Shown: piece after piece, positions 8,175 to 16,665 of the stretch
How positions within the stretch are numbered: position 1 is the first letter of the stretch
Layout: each line of letters opens with the position of its first letter
From: Rothia nasimurium
Lineage (GTDB): Bacteria; Actinomycetota; Actinomycetes; Actinomycetales; Micrococcaceae
DNA: 64,000 bases
Assembly: GCF_928381705.1 (NCBI RefSeq)
Contig: NZ_CAKMSR010000008.1
Coordinates: 62,001-126,000, forward strand
Reading direction: 5' to 3'
The notes under the pieces: model-generated
Told to the model about the DNA's origin: nothing
What the model saw: only the letters and a program-made list of their open reading frames with translations
Databases searched by the model: none
Translations under genes and position numbers: made by a program

Positions 8175-9544
8175 GTACCTACAAGGCCCCCTCTTGCAGC
8201 GTAGAAAACCCCTACACCCCGGCCCCCCGAGCCACTGACCCCGGCGCTCCCGACCCCGAGGAGCTGATGAGTCGCGACCAGATTGAAGCCCTCCAGTTCG
8301 AGCGCCTGCGCTGGACTCTGCACTACGCCTACGAAAACGTGCCCGCCTACAAGGAACTCTACGATGAGCACGGCGTGCACCCCGGTGACTTCAAGGAGCT
8401 CGACGACCTCAAGCTCTTCCCCTACACCGACAAAGAATTCCTGCGGAAGGCCTACCCCTTCAAGGCCTTTGCCGTACCCATGAGCGATGTGCGCCGCATC
8501 CACGCGTCCTCGGGTACCACCGGCCAGCCCACCGTCGTGGGCTACACCGAAAACGACATCGCCACCTGGAGCGCCCTGGTAGCCCGCTGCTTCCGCTTCT
8601 CAGGTATCAAGCCCGGCTACAAGGTGCATAACGCCTACGGCTACGGCCTCTTCACCGGCGGCTTGGGCGCCCACTACGGTGCTGAACGCCTGGGCGCGGC
8701 CGTCATTCCCATGTCTGGCGGCCAGACCGAAAAACAGGTGCAGCTCATCCGTGACTTTGAGCCCGACGCGATTCTCTCCACTCCCACCTACCTGCTCACC
8801 ATCGCCGACGCCTTCCGCAAGCTGGGTATCGACCCCAGGGAAACCTCCCTCAAGACCGCTGTGCTGGGTGCTGAGCCCTGGACCGAAGAAATGCGCCGCG
8901 AAATCGAGGTCACCTTCGGCACTCTCAAGGCCTGCGATATCTACGGCCTGTCTGAGGTTATGGGCCCCGGTGTGGCCGGTGAGTCCTTTGAATCGCAGGA
9001 CGGCTCCCACATCTGGGAGGACCACTTCCGCCCCGAAATTATCGACCCCTTCGACGACACCGTGCTCGATTTGGGCCGCCCCGGCGAACTGGTCTTTACC
9101 TCCCTGACCAAGGAAGCCCTGCCCATCATCCGCTACCGCACCCACGATCTGACCCGCCTGCTACCCGGTACCGCCCGCCCCGGCCACCGCCGCCTGGGCC
9201 GCATCACCGGCCGCAGCGATGACATGATTATCCTGCGCGGCGTCAACCTCTTCCCCTCCCAGGTAGAAGAGCTGGCCCTACAACAGCCGGAGCTGTCGCC
9301 CCACTTCGCCCTGGAGCTGACCCGCCCTGGCCGCATGGACGAAATGACCGTGCGCATCGAACGCCGCGAGGAGTTCACCCTAGAAGCCGCCGAAGAAGCC
9401 GGTAAGCGCCTGCTGCACGACATCAAGACCAAGATCGGCTCCACCTGCCGTATCGAGGTGCTGGACCCGGACGTCCTGCCCCGCTCCGTCGGCAAGATTC
9501 GCCGTATCTACGACTACCGCAACAAGCCCAAGGGCAACGAATAA
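8171..9544 (+). CDS. paaK: Phenylacetate-CoA ligase
   Basis: 457 residues, close to the family norm of about 440. The AMP-binding loop HASSGTTGQPTVVGYT starts near residue 111. Further family motifs are YGYGLFTGGLG near 158, IYGLSEVMGPGVA near 257, RYRTHDLTRLLPG near 322, and GRSDDMIILRGVNLFPSQVE near 343. The C-terminal VGKIRRI carries the final-step lysine. It makes phenylacetyl-CoA from phenylacetate, CoA and ATP, the entry reaction of the aerobic pathway. The start overlaps the end of paaI (ATGA). Confidence 0.95.
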   Translation: MSTYKAPSCSVENPYTPAPRATDPGAPDPEELMSRDQIEALQFERLRWTLHYAYENVPAYKELYDEHGVHPGDFKELDDLKLFPYTDKEFLRKAYPFKAFAVPMSDVRRIHASSGTTGQPTVVGYTENDIATWSALVARCFRFSGIKPGYKVHNAYGYGLFTGGLGAHYGAERLGAAVIPMSGGQTEKQVQLIRDFEPDAILSTPTYLLTIADAFRKLGIDPRETSLKTAVLGAEPWTEEMRREIEVTFGTLKACDIYGLSEVMGPGVAGESFESQDGSHIWEDHFRPEIIDPFDDTVLDLGRPGELVFTSLTKEALPIIRYRTHDLTRLLPGTARPGHRRLGRITGRSDDMIILRGVNLFPSQVEELALQQPELSPHFALELTRPGRMDEMTVRIERREEFTLEAAEEAGKRLLHDIKTKIGSTCRIEVLDPDVLPRSVGKIRRIYDYRNKPKGNE

Positions 9545-9576
9545 ACCTACTCGCCTGCGGGCAGGTTTGTTAGCAT

Positions 9577-9606
9577 GTAGGGAGCTCCCGTGCGGGGGCT
9601 CCCTAC
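9577..9606 (+). terminator. Hairpin between paaK and paaR
   Basis: Nine-bp stem: GTAGGGAGC 9577-9585 with GCTCCCTAC 9598-9606, loop 12 nt, and a smaller hairpin (CCTGC-GG-GCAGG) just before it. It may end paaK transcription or attenuate read-through into paaR. No T run follows, so function is uncertain. Confidence 0.5.
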
Positions 9607-9628
9607 CCGTGTGTGAGAGGAAGATGCT

Positions 9629-10243
9629 GTGAGCACTCGCCAGTCCCAGCCCGCCAAGCGCGGTCGCCCCGGCTATGACCGCCAAGAGGTACTGCGCCTG
9701 GCCGTAGAGGTCTTCAACGAGCACGGCTACGACGCCACCAGCATGGACATGCTCGCCAAGCGCCTGGGGCTGACCAAGAGCGCTATCTACCACCACGTGG
9801 CCAGCAAGGAAGAGATTTTACGCATCGCCCTCGACCGTGCCCTCGACGCCCTTGACGAGGTGTTTGAGGCTGGCGAGAGTTTAGAGGCGGACGCCCGCGA
9901 GCGGCTTGAATTCGTGGTGCGCCAGACCGTGTTTGTGCTGGCTGAGCACCTGCCCTATGTGACCCTGCTGCTGCGTTTGCGCGGTAATTCCCCGGCCCAG
10001 CAGGCTGCTCTCGATAAGCGCCGGGCCTTGACCGGCCGCCTGGCGGCCCTGGTGGATGCTGCCCAGCAGGCTGGGCAGGTGCGGCAGAGCGCGGACGCCC
10101 GCACCCTGGCCCGCCTGATTTTCGGCATGATTAACTCCCTGGCGGTCTGGTATGACCCGGCCCGTGGTGGCGACGTGGAGGCCCTGGCCGATACGGTCGT
10201 CGATATGGCCTTTCGGGGGATTGCGGCAGGCCCCCGCCCCTAG
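9629..10243 (+). CDS. paaR: TetR-family repressor, probable PaaR
   Basis: 204 residues from GTG 9629 behind AGAGGAAG. The N-terminal helix-turn-helix is typical of TetR regulators: LRLAVEVFNEHGYDATSMDM then LAKRLGLTKSAIYHHVASKE (about residues 17-56). The C-terminal ligand domain is helical and not conserved. Lying between paaK and the rest of the paa genes, and with four copies of a TetR-like palindrome before paa operons, it is the obvious candidate for the phenylacetyl-CoA-responsive repressor PaaR. That assignment is by position; the operator does not occur before this gene itself. Confidence 0.82.
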   Translation: MSTRQSQPAKRGRPGYDRQEVLRLAVEVFNEHGYDATSMDMLAKRLGLTKSAIYHHVASKEEILRIALDRALDALDEVFEAGESLEADARERLEFVVRQTVFVLAEHLPYVTLLLRLRGNSPAQQAALDKRRALTGRLAALVDAAQQAGQVRQSADARTLARLIFGMINSLAVWYDPARGGDVEALADTVVDMAFRGIAAGPRP

Positions 10244-10268
10244 AGGTGGTGCAGGGTATCGTAGACCT

Positions 10269-10961
10269 ATGACTGAAACCCACTCCGCACCCACCTTTCC
10301 TGGCCTAAGCCCGGCGGGGGCGCGCGTCCGCTCCACCAATCGCGGGGCAGAAATGCCCAGCCCTACAGGTAAGGGTGCCACCGGCATCAATAAGCAGCCG
10401 GTAGATTCGCTGGAGGTTTTTGCCCCGGCGCCCGGCTATGGGAACGGCTCCGGTGTGAGCGGGGATTTCGTGGGGGACGCCAAGCACCACGGCGGTGCTG
10501 ACAAGGCGGTCTATGCCTTTGCCCGGGAAGAATTGGATTACTGGGCCGAGCGCTTAGGCGCACCTCTAGCCGACGGGCAGTTCGGCGAGAATCTAACCAC
10601 TGAGGGTATTACCTGGAGCCGGGTTCTCATCAACCAGCGCCTGGCGGTGGGTACGGCCGTGCTTGAGGTGTCGGTGCCTCGCCAGCCCTGCCGCACCTTT
10701 GCCGACTGGCTGGGCCAAAAAGGCTGGGTAAAGACCTTTACTGAGCGTCAGGACGCCGGTGCCTACCTGCGCGTTCTCCAGCCCGGTACCATCACAGCCG
10801 GGGATACTATTACTTTTCTACCTGCCCCCGACCACGGGGTGACTATGGGGCAGGCCTTTGCGGCTGCTATGGGTGATCGTGCCGCCATGCAGGCCGTGGT
10901 AGAAGCAGGCTGCTACCCGCCTTTCTACCACGACCGGCTCCTGGCTAAACTGGGGCGTTAG
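10269..10961 (+). CDS. MOSC-domain protein, YiiM-like
   Basis: 230 residues from ATG 10269; the open frame begins at 10152 but overlaps paaR, and the protein reads as a normal YiiM from MTETHS. Landmarks are GVSGDFVGDAKHHGGADKAV near residue 66, GQFGENLTTEG near 104, and PRQPCRTF near 138, with the conserved MOSC cysteine that can carry sulfur bound to molybdenum cofactor. YiiM proteins reduce N-hydroxylated bases and need Mo cofactor. Its link to phenylacetate is probably only positional. Its stop overlaps the stop of paaZ by four bases on the other strand, leaving no room for a terminator. Confidence 0.85.
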   Translation: MTETHSAPTFPGLSPAGARVRSTNRGAEMPSPTGKGATGINKQPVDSLEVFAPAPGYGNGSGVSGDFVGDAKHHGGADKAVYAFAREELDYWAERLGAPLADGQFGENLTTEGITWSRVLINQRLAVGTAVLEVSVPRQPCRTFADWLGQKGWVKTFTERQDAGAYLRVLQPGTITAGDTITFLPAPDHGVTMGQAFAAAMGDRAAMQAVVEAGCYPPFYHDRLLAKLGR

Positions 10962-13039
10962 CTGGCGTCAGCCTCAGCCATAGGCCAGGTCTTGGCCACC
11001 AGGGTCAGCACATCGTAGGTGGCCACGATTTCGTCCTTCTGGTTGTGCAGCACCGCGTCCCAGGTGACCTCGCCGTACTCGTCGGTCACGCGCGGGGTAA
11101 TCTTCTTGGCGGTCAGCGTCACGCGAATCGAATCATCGTAGGTGACCGGGGTGATAAAACGCAGGTTCTCCAGGCCGTAGTTAGCCAGAACCGGGCCCGG
11201 TGCCGGGTCAACGAAGAGCCCCGCCGCCCAAGAGACCAGCAGGTAGCCGTGGGCCACACGACGGGGGAAGAAGGGGTTAGCCGCCGCAGCCTCCTCGTCG
11301 GTGTGGGCGTAGAACTGATCCCCGGTCTCGTTGGCGAAATCGGTGATGTCTTGTAGCTTGACCTCGCGCAGGTCAGAAGCGAACTGGTCGCCGATGGCCA
11401 GCTCGGCCAGGGACTTGCGGAAGGGGTGCACACCCTCGCCCGACTCTACCTGGGCGCGGGTGACGGTTGCGGCGTCCGCCCCGGGGTGCCACACCCCGGT
11501 CAGGGCAGTGAGCTTATTGGGGGAGCCCTGAATAGCGGTGCGCTGCATGTAGTGCTTCACGGCGCGAACACCACCGAGCTCCTCACCGCCACCGGCGCGA
11601 CCCGGGCCGCCGTGTACCAGGTGGGGTACGGGGGAGCCGTGGCCGGTTGAGGTCTTGGCGTCCTCGCGATCCAGCACCAGGACGCGGCCGTGATGGGCGG
11701 CAATGCCCAGGGCCAGCTGGGCGGCGGTGGCGTCATCGTGGGTGCAGACCGTAGCCACCAGGGAGCCCTCGCCCAGGGCGGCCAGTTCAACAGCCTCGGC
11801 CAGGTCGGTGTACTCCAGTACGGAGGTCACAGGGCCGAAAGCCTCAACGGAATGAACCTCGGGGGTGCGGGCGTCCTCAAAGGTCAGCACCGTGACCGGG
11901 TAGAAAGAGGGGCCCTCGGGGGCCTCGCCGCGGAAGGCAATCGTGCCACCAGCCTCAACCAGGCGGGTCACAGCCTTTTCAACCTCGGTCTTCTGCTCGG
12001 GGGAGGCCAGTGAACCCATGGTCACTCCCTCCTCGCGTGGGTTGCCGACCACCACGCGTCCGGAAATCTTGCCCGCCAGGGCCTCAACAACCTCAGCGGA
12101 GCGCCCGGCAGGCACCAGGACGCGGCGGATAGCGGTACACTTCTGGCCCGCCTTAGCGGTAATCTCCACCATGACCGACTTGATAAAGGCCTCGAACTCG
12201 GGGGTGTCGGCGGTGGCGTCCGGGCCCAGAATAGCGGCGTTCAGGGAGTCGGTTTCGGCGGTGAAGTGCAGGCCCTTGGTCTGCACGCTGGGGTGCTGGC
12301 GCAGGGTGCGGGCGGTGGCGGCTGAACCGGTAAAGGCCACGTGGTCGCGGTAGTCCAGGTAGTCCAGCAGGTCGCGGGCTGAACCAGAAATCAGCTGTAG
12401 GGAGCCCTCGGGTAGCAGGCCGGAATCCAGCATGAGGCGCACGGTTGCCTCGGTGACGTAGCCGGTGGGGGTCGCGGGCTTGACGATGGTGGGCATACCG
12501 GCGATAAAGGCCGGGGCGAACTTCTCAAGCATGCCCCAGATGGGGAAGTTGAAGGCGTTAATCTCAACGGCCACCCCGGGCAGGGTGGTGTAGATGTGCT
12601 CACCGATGAAGGAGCCGTCGCGGGAGAGCTGCTCAACGTTGCCGTCGATAATGACGCGGGAGTTGGGCAGCTCGCGGCGGCCCTTGGAGGAGAAGGTGAA
12701 GAGGGTGCCGATGCCGCCGTCCACGTCGATGTAGTGGTCGCGCTGGGTAGCGCCGGTGGCGAAAGAAAGCTCGTAGAGTTCGGTCTTGTGCTCGGTCAGG
12801 TACTGGGCCAGCTGCTTGATGATCAGGGCGCGGTCGTGGAAGGTGAGCTTGCCCAGGTTGGCCTGGCCGGTGGTGCGGGCATAGTCAATAGCCCCTGCGG
12901 TGTCGATTCCCTCGGTGGATACCCGGTAGATGGGCTCGCCGGTGATGGCGTTGAGAACGTCCTGGGAAGAGGTGGGGTTTTCCGGGGCCCACCAGGAGCC
13001 CTTGATGAAGCTGGGGACCAGTGCGGGGGTGCTCGTCAT
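10958..13039 (-). CDS. paaZ: Bifunctional oxepin-CoA hydrolase / 3-oxo-5,6-dehydrosuberyl-CoA semialdehyde dehydrogenase
   Basis: 693 residues, close to E. coli PaaZ. N-terminal aldehyde dehydrogenase domain (about 1-530) has INAFNFPIWGMLEKFAPA near 157, the general-base segment AETDSLN near 261, and the nucleophile segment GQKCTAIRR near 298. The C-terminal MaoC-like hydratase domain (about 545-690) carries ANETGDQFYAHTDEE and RRVAHGYLL, the hydratase-2 Asp/His motif. Both halves look active. The enzyme opens the seven-membered oxepin ring and oxidises the aldehyde released. Start ATG 13039 has AAGGA upstream. It is divergent from the thioesterase at 13170, sharing an operator. Confidence 0.95.
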   Translation of the reverse strand: MTSTPALVPSFIKGSWWAPENPTSSQDVLNAITGEPIYRVSTEGIDTAGAIDYARTTGQANLGKLTFHDRALIIKQLAQYLTEHKTELYELSFATGATQRDHYIDVDGGIGTLFTFSSKGRRELPNSRVIIDGNVEQLSRDGSFIGEHIYTTLPGVAVEINAFNFPIWGMLEKFAPAFIAGMPTIVKPATPTGYVTEATVRLMLDSGLLPEGSLQLISGSARDLLDYLDYRDHVAFTGSAATARTLRQHPSVQTKGLHFTAETDSLNAAILGPDATADTPEFEAFIKSVMVEITAKAGQKCTAIRRVLVPAGRSAEVVEALAGKISGRVVVGNPREEGVTMGSLASPEQKTEVEKAVTRLVEAGGTIAFRGEAPEGPSFYPVTVLTFEDARTPEVHSVEAFGPVTSVLEYTDLAEAVELAALGEGSLVATVCTHDDATAAQLALGIAAHHGRVLVLDREDAKTSTGHGSPVPHLVHGGPGRAGGGEELGGVRAVKHYMQRTAIQGSPNKLTALTGVWHPGADAATVTRAQVESGEGVHPFRKSLAELAIGDQFASDLREVKLQDITDFANETGDQFYAHTDEEAAAANPFFPRRVAHGYLLVSWAAGLFVDPAPGPVLANYGLENLRFITPVTYDDSIRVTLTAKKITPRVTDEYGEVTWDAVLHNQKDEIVATYDVLTLVAKTWPMAEADAS

Positions 13040-13069
13040 TGAGAAATCCTTACTGTTAGGAAGCCCGGA

Positions 13070-13095
13070 AATAAATGACCGAGCGTTCAGTTATT
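13070..13095. promoter_or_regulatory. PaaR-type operator 2 (paaZ / thioesterase divergent promoter)
   Basis: 26-bp palindrome with core TGACCGAGCGTTCA flanked by AATAA and TTATT. It is the most symmetric of the four copies and lies between the divergent starts of paaZ (-) and the hotdog gene (+), so one bound repressor could control both. AT-rich sequence TATAAACTATAG immediately follows, a plausible promoter element for the + gene. Confidence 0.75.
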
Positions 13096-13169
13096 GGTAT
13101 AAACTATAGTTCACATCACAGGTGAAGAAAAGCCTTGCACCCCTTGAGGACAGGGCGGAAAGGACGCTC

Positions 13170-13598
13170 ATGGGCGAGCAGGTAGGCACCGGCCAGGAGG
13201 CTGACGGGCAGGTCGAACTCTGGAAAATTACCCTGGGTGAGCTAGATGAAAAGATGGGCATGCAGGTGCTCGAAGAATCTGCTGAACGGGTGGTGGCCAC
13301 CATGCCGGTGGAGGGTAACCGCCAGTCCCTGGGCCTGCTGCACGGGGGTGCCATGCTGGCCCTGGGGGAGGCCGTAGGCTCCTGGGCCGCGGTCATCCAT
13401 GCCTCATCCATGGGCAAGGTGGCGGTGGGCGTGGATGTGAACGCCACCCACCACAAATCCTCAAAAACCGGCACCGTGCGGGCGACGGCGTCCGCCATTC
13501 ACCTGGGCCGTTCCCTGACCACCCACGAAGTGATTATTACCCACGAAGATACGGGCGCGCGCCTGTGCACCCTGCGTATCACCAACTTCATCAAGTAG
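13170..13598 (+). CDS. Hotdog-fold thioesterase, YdiI/PaaI-like
   Basis: 142 residues from ATG 13170, chosen for AAAGGA five nt upstream; an alternative GTG at 13122 would add 16 residues. The hotdog signature NRQSLGLLHGGAMLALGE (about residues 50-67) and VGVDVNATHHKS (near 88) match the YdiI/PaaI thioesterase group with the conserved Glu/Asp base in this helix. Probable role: hydrolysing an aromatic or pathway-intermediate CoA ester. It is the second thioesterase in the block and shares the operator at 13070 with paaZ, which ties it to phenylacetate. Confidence 0.82.
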   Translation: MGEQVGTGQEADGQVELWKITLGELDEKMGMQVLEESAERVVATMPVEGNRQSLGLLHGGAMLALGEAVGSWAAVIHASSMGKVAVGVDVNATHHKSSKTGTVRATASAIHLGRSLTTHEVIITHEDTGARLCTLRITNFIK

Positions 13599-13614
13599 GT
13601 ACCACCTCAGTCGG

Positions 13615-13681
13615 GTAGGTACCACTTAAATCAGAAAAACCCACCAACTAGATGGGTTTTTCTGACTCAGATGGTACCTAC
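13615..13681. terminator. Bidirectional terminator between convergent genes
   Basis: Nested inverted repeats: inner 13-bp stem TCAGAAAAACCCA 13631-13643 with TGGGTTTTTCTGA 13653-13665, and outer GTAGGTACCA 13615-13624 with TGGTACCTAC 13672-13681. The A-rich and T-rich arms give a U tract in either direction. It serves the thioesterase (+) and paaH (-). Confidence 0.85.
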
Positions 13682-13694
13682 TGGGGCAGGCGGC

Positions 13695-14561
13695 CTAGCT
13701 GTAGTCGTAGAAGCCCTTGCCGCTCTTACGGCCCAGCTCCCCGCGGGCTACCATGTCGCGCATGAGCTGCGGCGGGGCAAACCGCTCACCCAGCTGCGAC
13801 TCAAGATACTCGGCAATGCCGAGGCGGACGTCCAGCCCCACCACATCGGTCAGGGCCAGCGGGCCAATTGGGAACTTGTAGCCCAGTACCATGGCGTTGT
13901 CGATATCCTCAGGGCTGGCCACCCCCTCCTCGACCATGCGGATAGCCTCAAGAGCGATCGCCACACCCAGACGCGAGGATGCAAAACCGGGGGCGTCATT
14001 GACCACCACCGGGGTCTTACCCAGGCCCTCAACCCAGAGGCGGGCAGCCTCCTTCAGCTCGGCAGAAGAATGCTTAGACTGCACCACCTCCACCAGCTTG
14101 GAGGCCGGCACCGGGTTAAAGAAATGCAGGCCAATAAAATTACCGGGGCGCTGCAAAGACTCCGCCAACCCATCAATTGATAGGGAGGACGTATTCGACG
14201 CCAACCAGGCGCCCTCACCCAGCTGCTCTTCTACTGCCCGCAAAGCAGAAACCTTCAGATCCCAGTTCTCGGGCACGGCCTCAACCACCAGCTGGCGGTC
14301 CGCAAAATCACCGTAATCAACCGACACCGCAAACCGCTCGGTCAGCTCATCAAAATTACCGTCAAAAGCCCCGCGCTCCAGCGACTTAGCCAGGTCGCGC
14401 TCCACGCGCTCGCGGGCAGCTTCGGCCACCTGGGCGTCCCGCTCAACCACCACAACCTGGGCCCCGGCCAGCAGAAAAGCATGGGCAATACCCGCGCCCA
14501 TGCGTCCGCCGCCCAGCACACCCACGCGGGCAGGAACCTTCAATTCGTGAACTTCAGTCAT
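13695..14561 (-). CDS. paaH: 3-hydroxyacyl-CoA dehydrogenase
   Basis: 288 residues from ATG 14561, six nt after GAGG; a GTG one codon earlier is the alternative. The NAD-binding motif GVLGGGRMGAGIAHAF is at about residues 14-29, the acidic residue ending strand 2 is in VVVERD, and the substrate-domain motifs NTSSLSI and IGLHFFNPVPASKLVEVV follow (about 120-155). The catalytic His is in GLHFFNP. It oxidises 3-hydroxyadipyl-CoA-type intermediates to the 3-oxo compound with NAD+. Ten bp separate it from the upstream hydratase gene, so paaJ-paaF-paaH form one operon. Confidence 0.88.
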   Translation of the reverse strand: MTEVHELKVPARVGVLGGGRMGAGIAHAFLLAGAQVVVVERDAQVAEAARERVERDLAKSLERGAFDGNFDELTERFAVSVDYGDFADRQLVVEAVPENWDLKVSALRAVEEQLGEGAWLASNTSSLSIDGLAESLQRPGNFIGLHFFNPVPASKLVEVVQSKHSSAELKEAARLWVEGLGKTPVVVNDAPGFASSRLGVAIALEAIRMVEEGVASPEDIDNAMVLGYKFPIGPLALTDVVGLDVRLGIAEYLESQLGERFAPPQLMRDMVARGELGRKSGKGFYDYS

Positions 14562-14570
14562 CACTTACCT

Positions 14571-15329
14571 CTACTTCTTCTTGCGGTCAAGAAAAGCCTG
14601 CATGCGGTCAAACTTGGCCTGGGACTCAAACAGAATCGCCTGGGCCAGCTCGTCAATATGGGGGTGGGCCTCGCGCGGGGCCGCAAAGACCCGCTTGGTT
14701 ACGCGCACCGCCAGCGGGTCCTGGGCTCCAATGCGGTCTGCCAGGGCGTGGGCCGCGGGGAGCAGGGCGGACGGCTCATGCAGCTCGGTCACCAGGTGCA
14801 GCTCAAGTGCCTCGTCGGCAGACAGAATACGGCCGGCCATCAGGATCTCTAGGGCCACCGGCTCACCCACCAGCTCCTTGAGGCGCCAGAGGGCACCGGC
14901 TGCGGCGATAATACCCAGGTTGGTTTCGGGCTGGCCCATCTTGATATAGGGGGTACCTAGGCGGAAATCAGCCGCGTAGGCCAGCTCCGCACCGCCACCC
15001 AGGGCGTAGCCGTCAATGGCGGCAATCACCGGCATGGGGAGCTTATGAATGCGGTCAAAAATTTGCGAATTGACCCCGCGCAGGGCGTCCTCCCGGCGGC
15101 GCTCGCGCAGCTGGGCGATATCGGCACCCGAGGCGAAAATTCCGCGCCCGTTCACCTCGCAGCCGGTCAGAATCAGGATCTTGGGGGTGACCTCGAGGTA
15201 GGCGCAGACCTCGTGGAGCTCGGCGACCATGGTGGCATCAATAGCGTTGCGCACTTCGGGGCGGTTCATGCGGACGACCAGGCGGTCCTCGCCCTCTTCA
15301 ACGGCCAGGGCGGTGAAATGCTCAAACAT
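14571..15329 (-). CDS. paaF: Enoyl-CoA hydratase, PaaF-like
   Basis: 252 residues from ATG 15329, which overlaps the stop of the thiolase (TAATG), so translation is coupled; a longer frame to 15377 is rejected. Crotonase motifs: FASGADIAQL near residue 68, ALGGGAELAYAADF near 106, MGQPETNLG near 130. Both hydratase glutamates are present, so I favour the hydratase PaaF over the isomerase PaaG. In phenylacetate catabolism PaaF hydrates 2,3-dehydroadipyl-CoA. If no other crotonase acts as PaaG, the ring isomerase must be encoded elsewhere. Confidence 0.78.
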   Translation of the reverse strand: MFEHFTALAVEEGEDRLVVRMNRPEVRNAIDATMVAELHEVCAYLEVTPKILILTGCEVNGRGIFASGADIAQLRERRREDALRGVNSQIFDRIHKLPMPVIAAIDGYALGGGAELAYAADFRLGTPYIKMGQPETNLGIIAAAGALWRLKELVGEPVALEILMAGRILSADEALELHLVTELHEPSALLPAAHALADRIGAQDPLAVRVTKRVFAAPREAHPHIDELAQAILFESQAKFDRMQAFLDRKKK

Positions 15330-16537
15330 TAGACGGCCTCCACTAGCAGGGCAGCGCCCTGGCCCACGCCAATGCACATGGTGGCCAGGCCCTTAGTGGC
15401 TCCCTCGCGTTCCATACGGCCCAGCAGGGTAATCACAATGCGGGAGCCGGACGAACCCAGCGGGTGGCCCAGGGCAATCGCCCCGCCGTCGCGGTTGACG
15501 ATCTCCTCACTGAGGCTCAGGCGGCGCATGGACGCCAGAGACTGGGAGGCAAAAGCCTCGTTGAGTTCCACAGCCCCCAGGTCTGCCACCGTCCACCCGG
15601 CCCTGGCTAGGGCTTTTTCGGTGGCCGGTACCGGGCCCAGACCCATAATTTCGGGGGCTAGACCGGCGGACGTGCCGGTGACAACGCGGGCGCGCGGGGT
15701 TAGCCCGTACTTCTTCACGGCTTCTTCGGAGGCCACAATAATGGCTGATGCCCCGTCGTTGAGGGAGGATGAATTACCTGCCGTCACCACAGAACCACCG
15801 GCGACGACTGGGCGCAGCTTGGCCAGTACCTCGGGGGTGGTGCCGGGGCGGGGGCCCTCGTCCGTATCAACCACGGTTTCCCGGCCCTTGCGGTCCCGTA
15901 CCACCACGGGCACGATTTCGTCTTTAAAGTGCCCGGCCTCAATGGCCGCGATAGCCCGCTCGTGGGAGCGGACGGCAAAGGCGTCGCAGTCTTCGCGGGA
16001 AATAGAATCGACGCGGGCTACTTCTTCTGCGGTTTCAGGCATGGAGTAGGTGAACTTGTCACGCGCCGCAAAAACGGGGTTGACGAAGCGCCAGCCGATA
16101 GAGGTATCGAAGCTCTGGCCGGGCTTGGCAAAAGCGGTGGTGGGCTTTTCCATGACCCAGGGGGCGCGGGACATAGACTCCACGCCACCGGCAATCACGA
16201 TATCGGCCTCACCCGCCTTAATCATCTGCGCAGCCAGGGTAATAGCGCTCATACCCGAGGCACACAGGCGGTTGACGGTGATGCCGGGGACGGTGTCGGG
16301 GTAGTCGTTGAGCAGCCAGGCCAGGCGGGCTACGTTGCGGTTCTCTTCACCGGCACCGTTGGCGTTGCCCAAGATGACCTCGTCGACAGCCGCCGGGTCA
16401 AGCCCGGCCTTCTCGACGACGTCCTTAATCACCAGGGCCGCGAGATCATCGGGGCGGACGGACGACAGCGCCCCGCCGTAACGCCCCACGGGGGTACGGG
16501 AGCCGCCTACGAGATAAGCCTGGGGTGTCTGCGACAT
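15329..16537 (-). CDS. paaJ: Acetyl-CoA acyltransferase (3-oxoadipyl-CoA thiolase)
   Basis: 402 residues. The nucleophilic cysteine is Cys92 in NRLCASGMSA, the GGVESMSRAPWVM block follows near 117, and the C-terminal catalytic motifs are ALGHPLGSSGSR and MCIGVGQGAA. The family includes PaaJ/PcaF, which cleaves 3-oxoadipyl-CoA to succinyl-CoA and acetyl-CoA. The GAGEENRNVAR segment is typical of this adipyl-type branch. It is the first gene of the paaJ-paaF-paaH operon, with AAAGGAG five nt before ATG 16537 and an operator-like site 28 bp upstream. Confidence 0.88.
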   Translation of the reverse strand: MSQTPQAYLVGGSRTPVGRYGGALSSVRPDDLAALVIKDVVEKAGLDPAAVDEVILGNANGAGEENRNVARLAWLLNDYPDTVPGITVNRLCASGMSAITLAAQMIKAGEADIVIAGGVESMSRAPWVMEKPTTAFAKPGQSFDTSIGWRFVNPVFAARDKFTYSMPETAEEVARVDSISREDCDAFAVRSHERAIAAIEAGHFKDEIVPVVVRDRKGRETVVDTDEGPRPGTTPEVLAKLRPVVAGGSVVTAGNSSSLNDGASAIIVASEEAVKKYGLTPRARVVTGTSAGLAPEIMGLGPVPATEKALARAGWTVADLGAVELNEAFASQSLASMRRLSLSEEIVNRDGGAIALGHPLGSSGSRIVITLLGRMEREGATKGLATMCIGVGQGAALLVEAV

Positions 16538-16564
16538 TCAAACTCCTTTGTCAGAAAGCCAAGA

Positions 16565-16590
16565 AATAACTGACCAATCGTTCACTAAAT
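16565..16590 (-). promoter_or_regulatory. PaaR-type operator 3 (upstream of paaJ operon)
   Basis: 26-bp copy of the regulon motif with core TGACCAATCGTTCA, 28 bp upstream of the paaJ start, the correct distance to cover a promoter. It differs from operator 1 at only a few positions in the spacer. Confidence 0.72.
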
Positions 16591-16630
16591 CTTTTCACTT
16601 TAAGTGATGTAGGTCAAGGGCAAGAGAAAG

Positions 16631-16658
16631 ACCCCCGCCACCGGTGGGTGGCGGGGGT
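16631..16658 (-). terminator. Rho-independent terminator of the MFS gene
   Basis: Eleven-bp perfect stem: CCCCCGCCACC 16632-16642 with GGTGGCGGGGG 16647-16657 and a four-nt loop, eight bp after the MFS stop. Read on the minus strand it is followed by TCTTTCTC, a weak T tract. Confidence 0.85.
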
Positions 16659-16665
16659 TGAGAGC

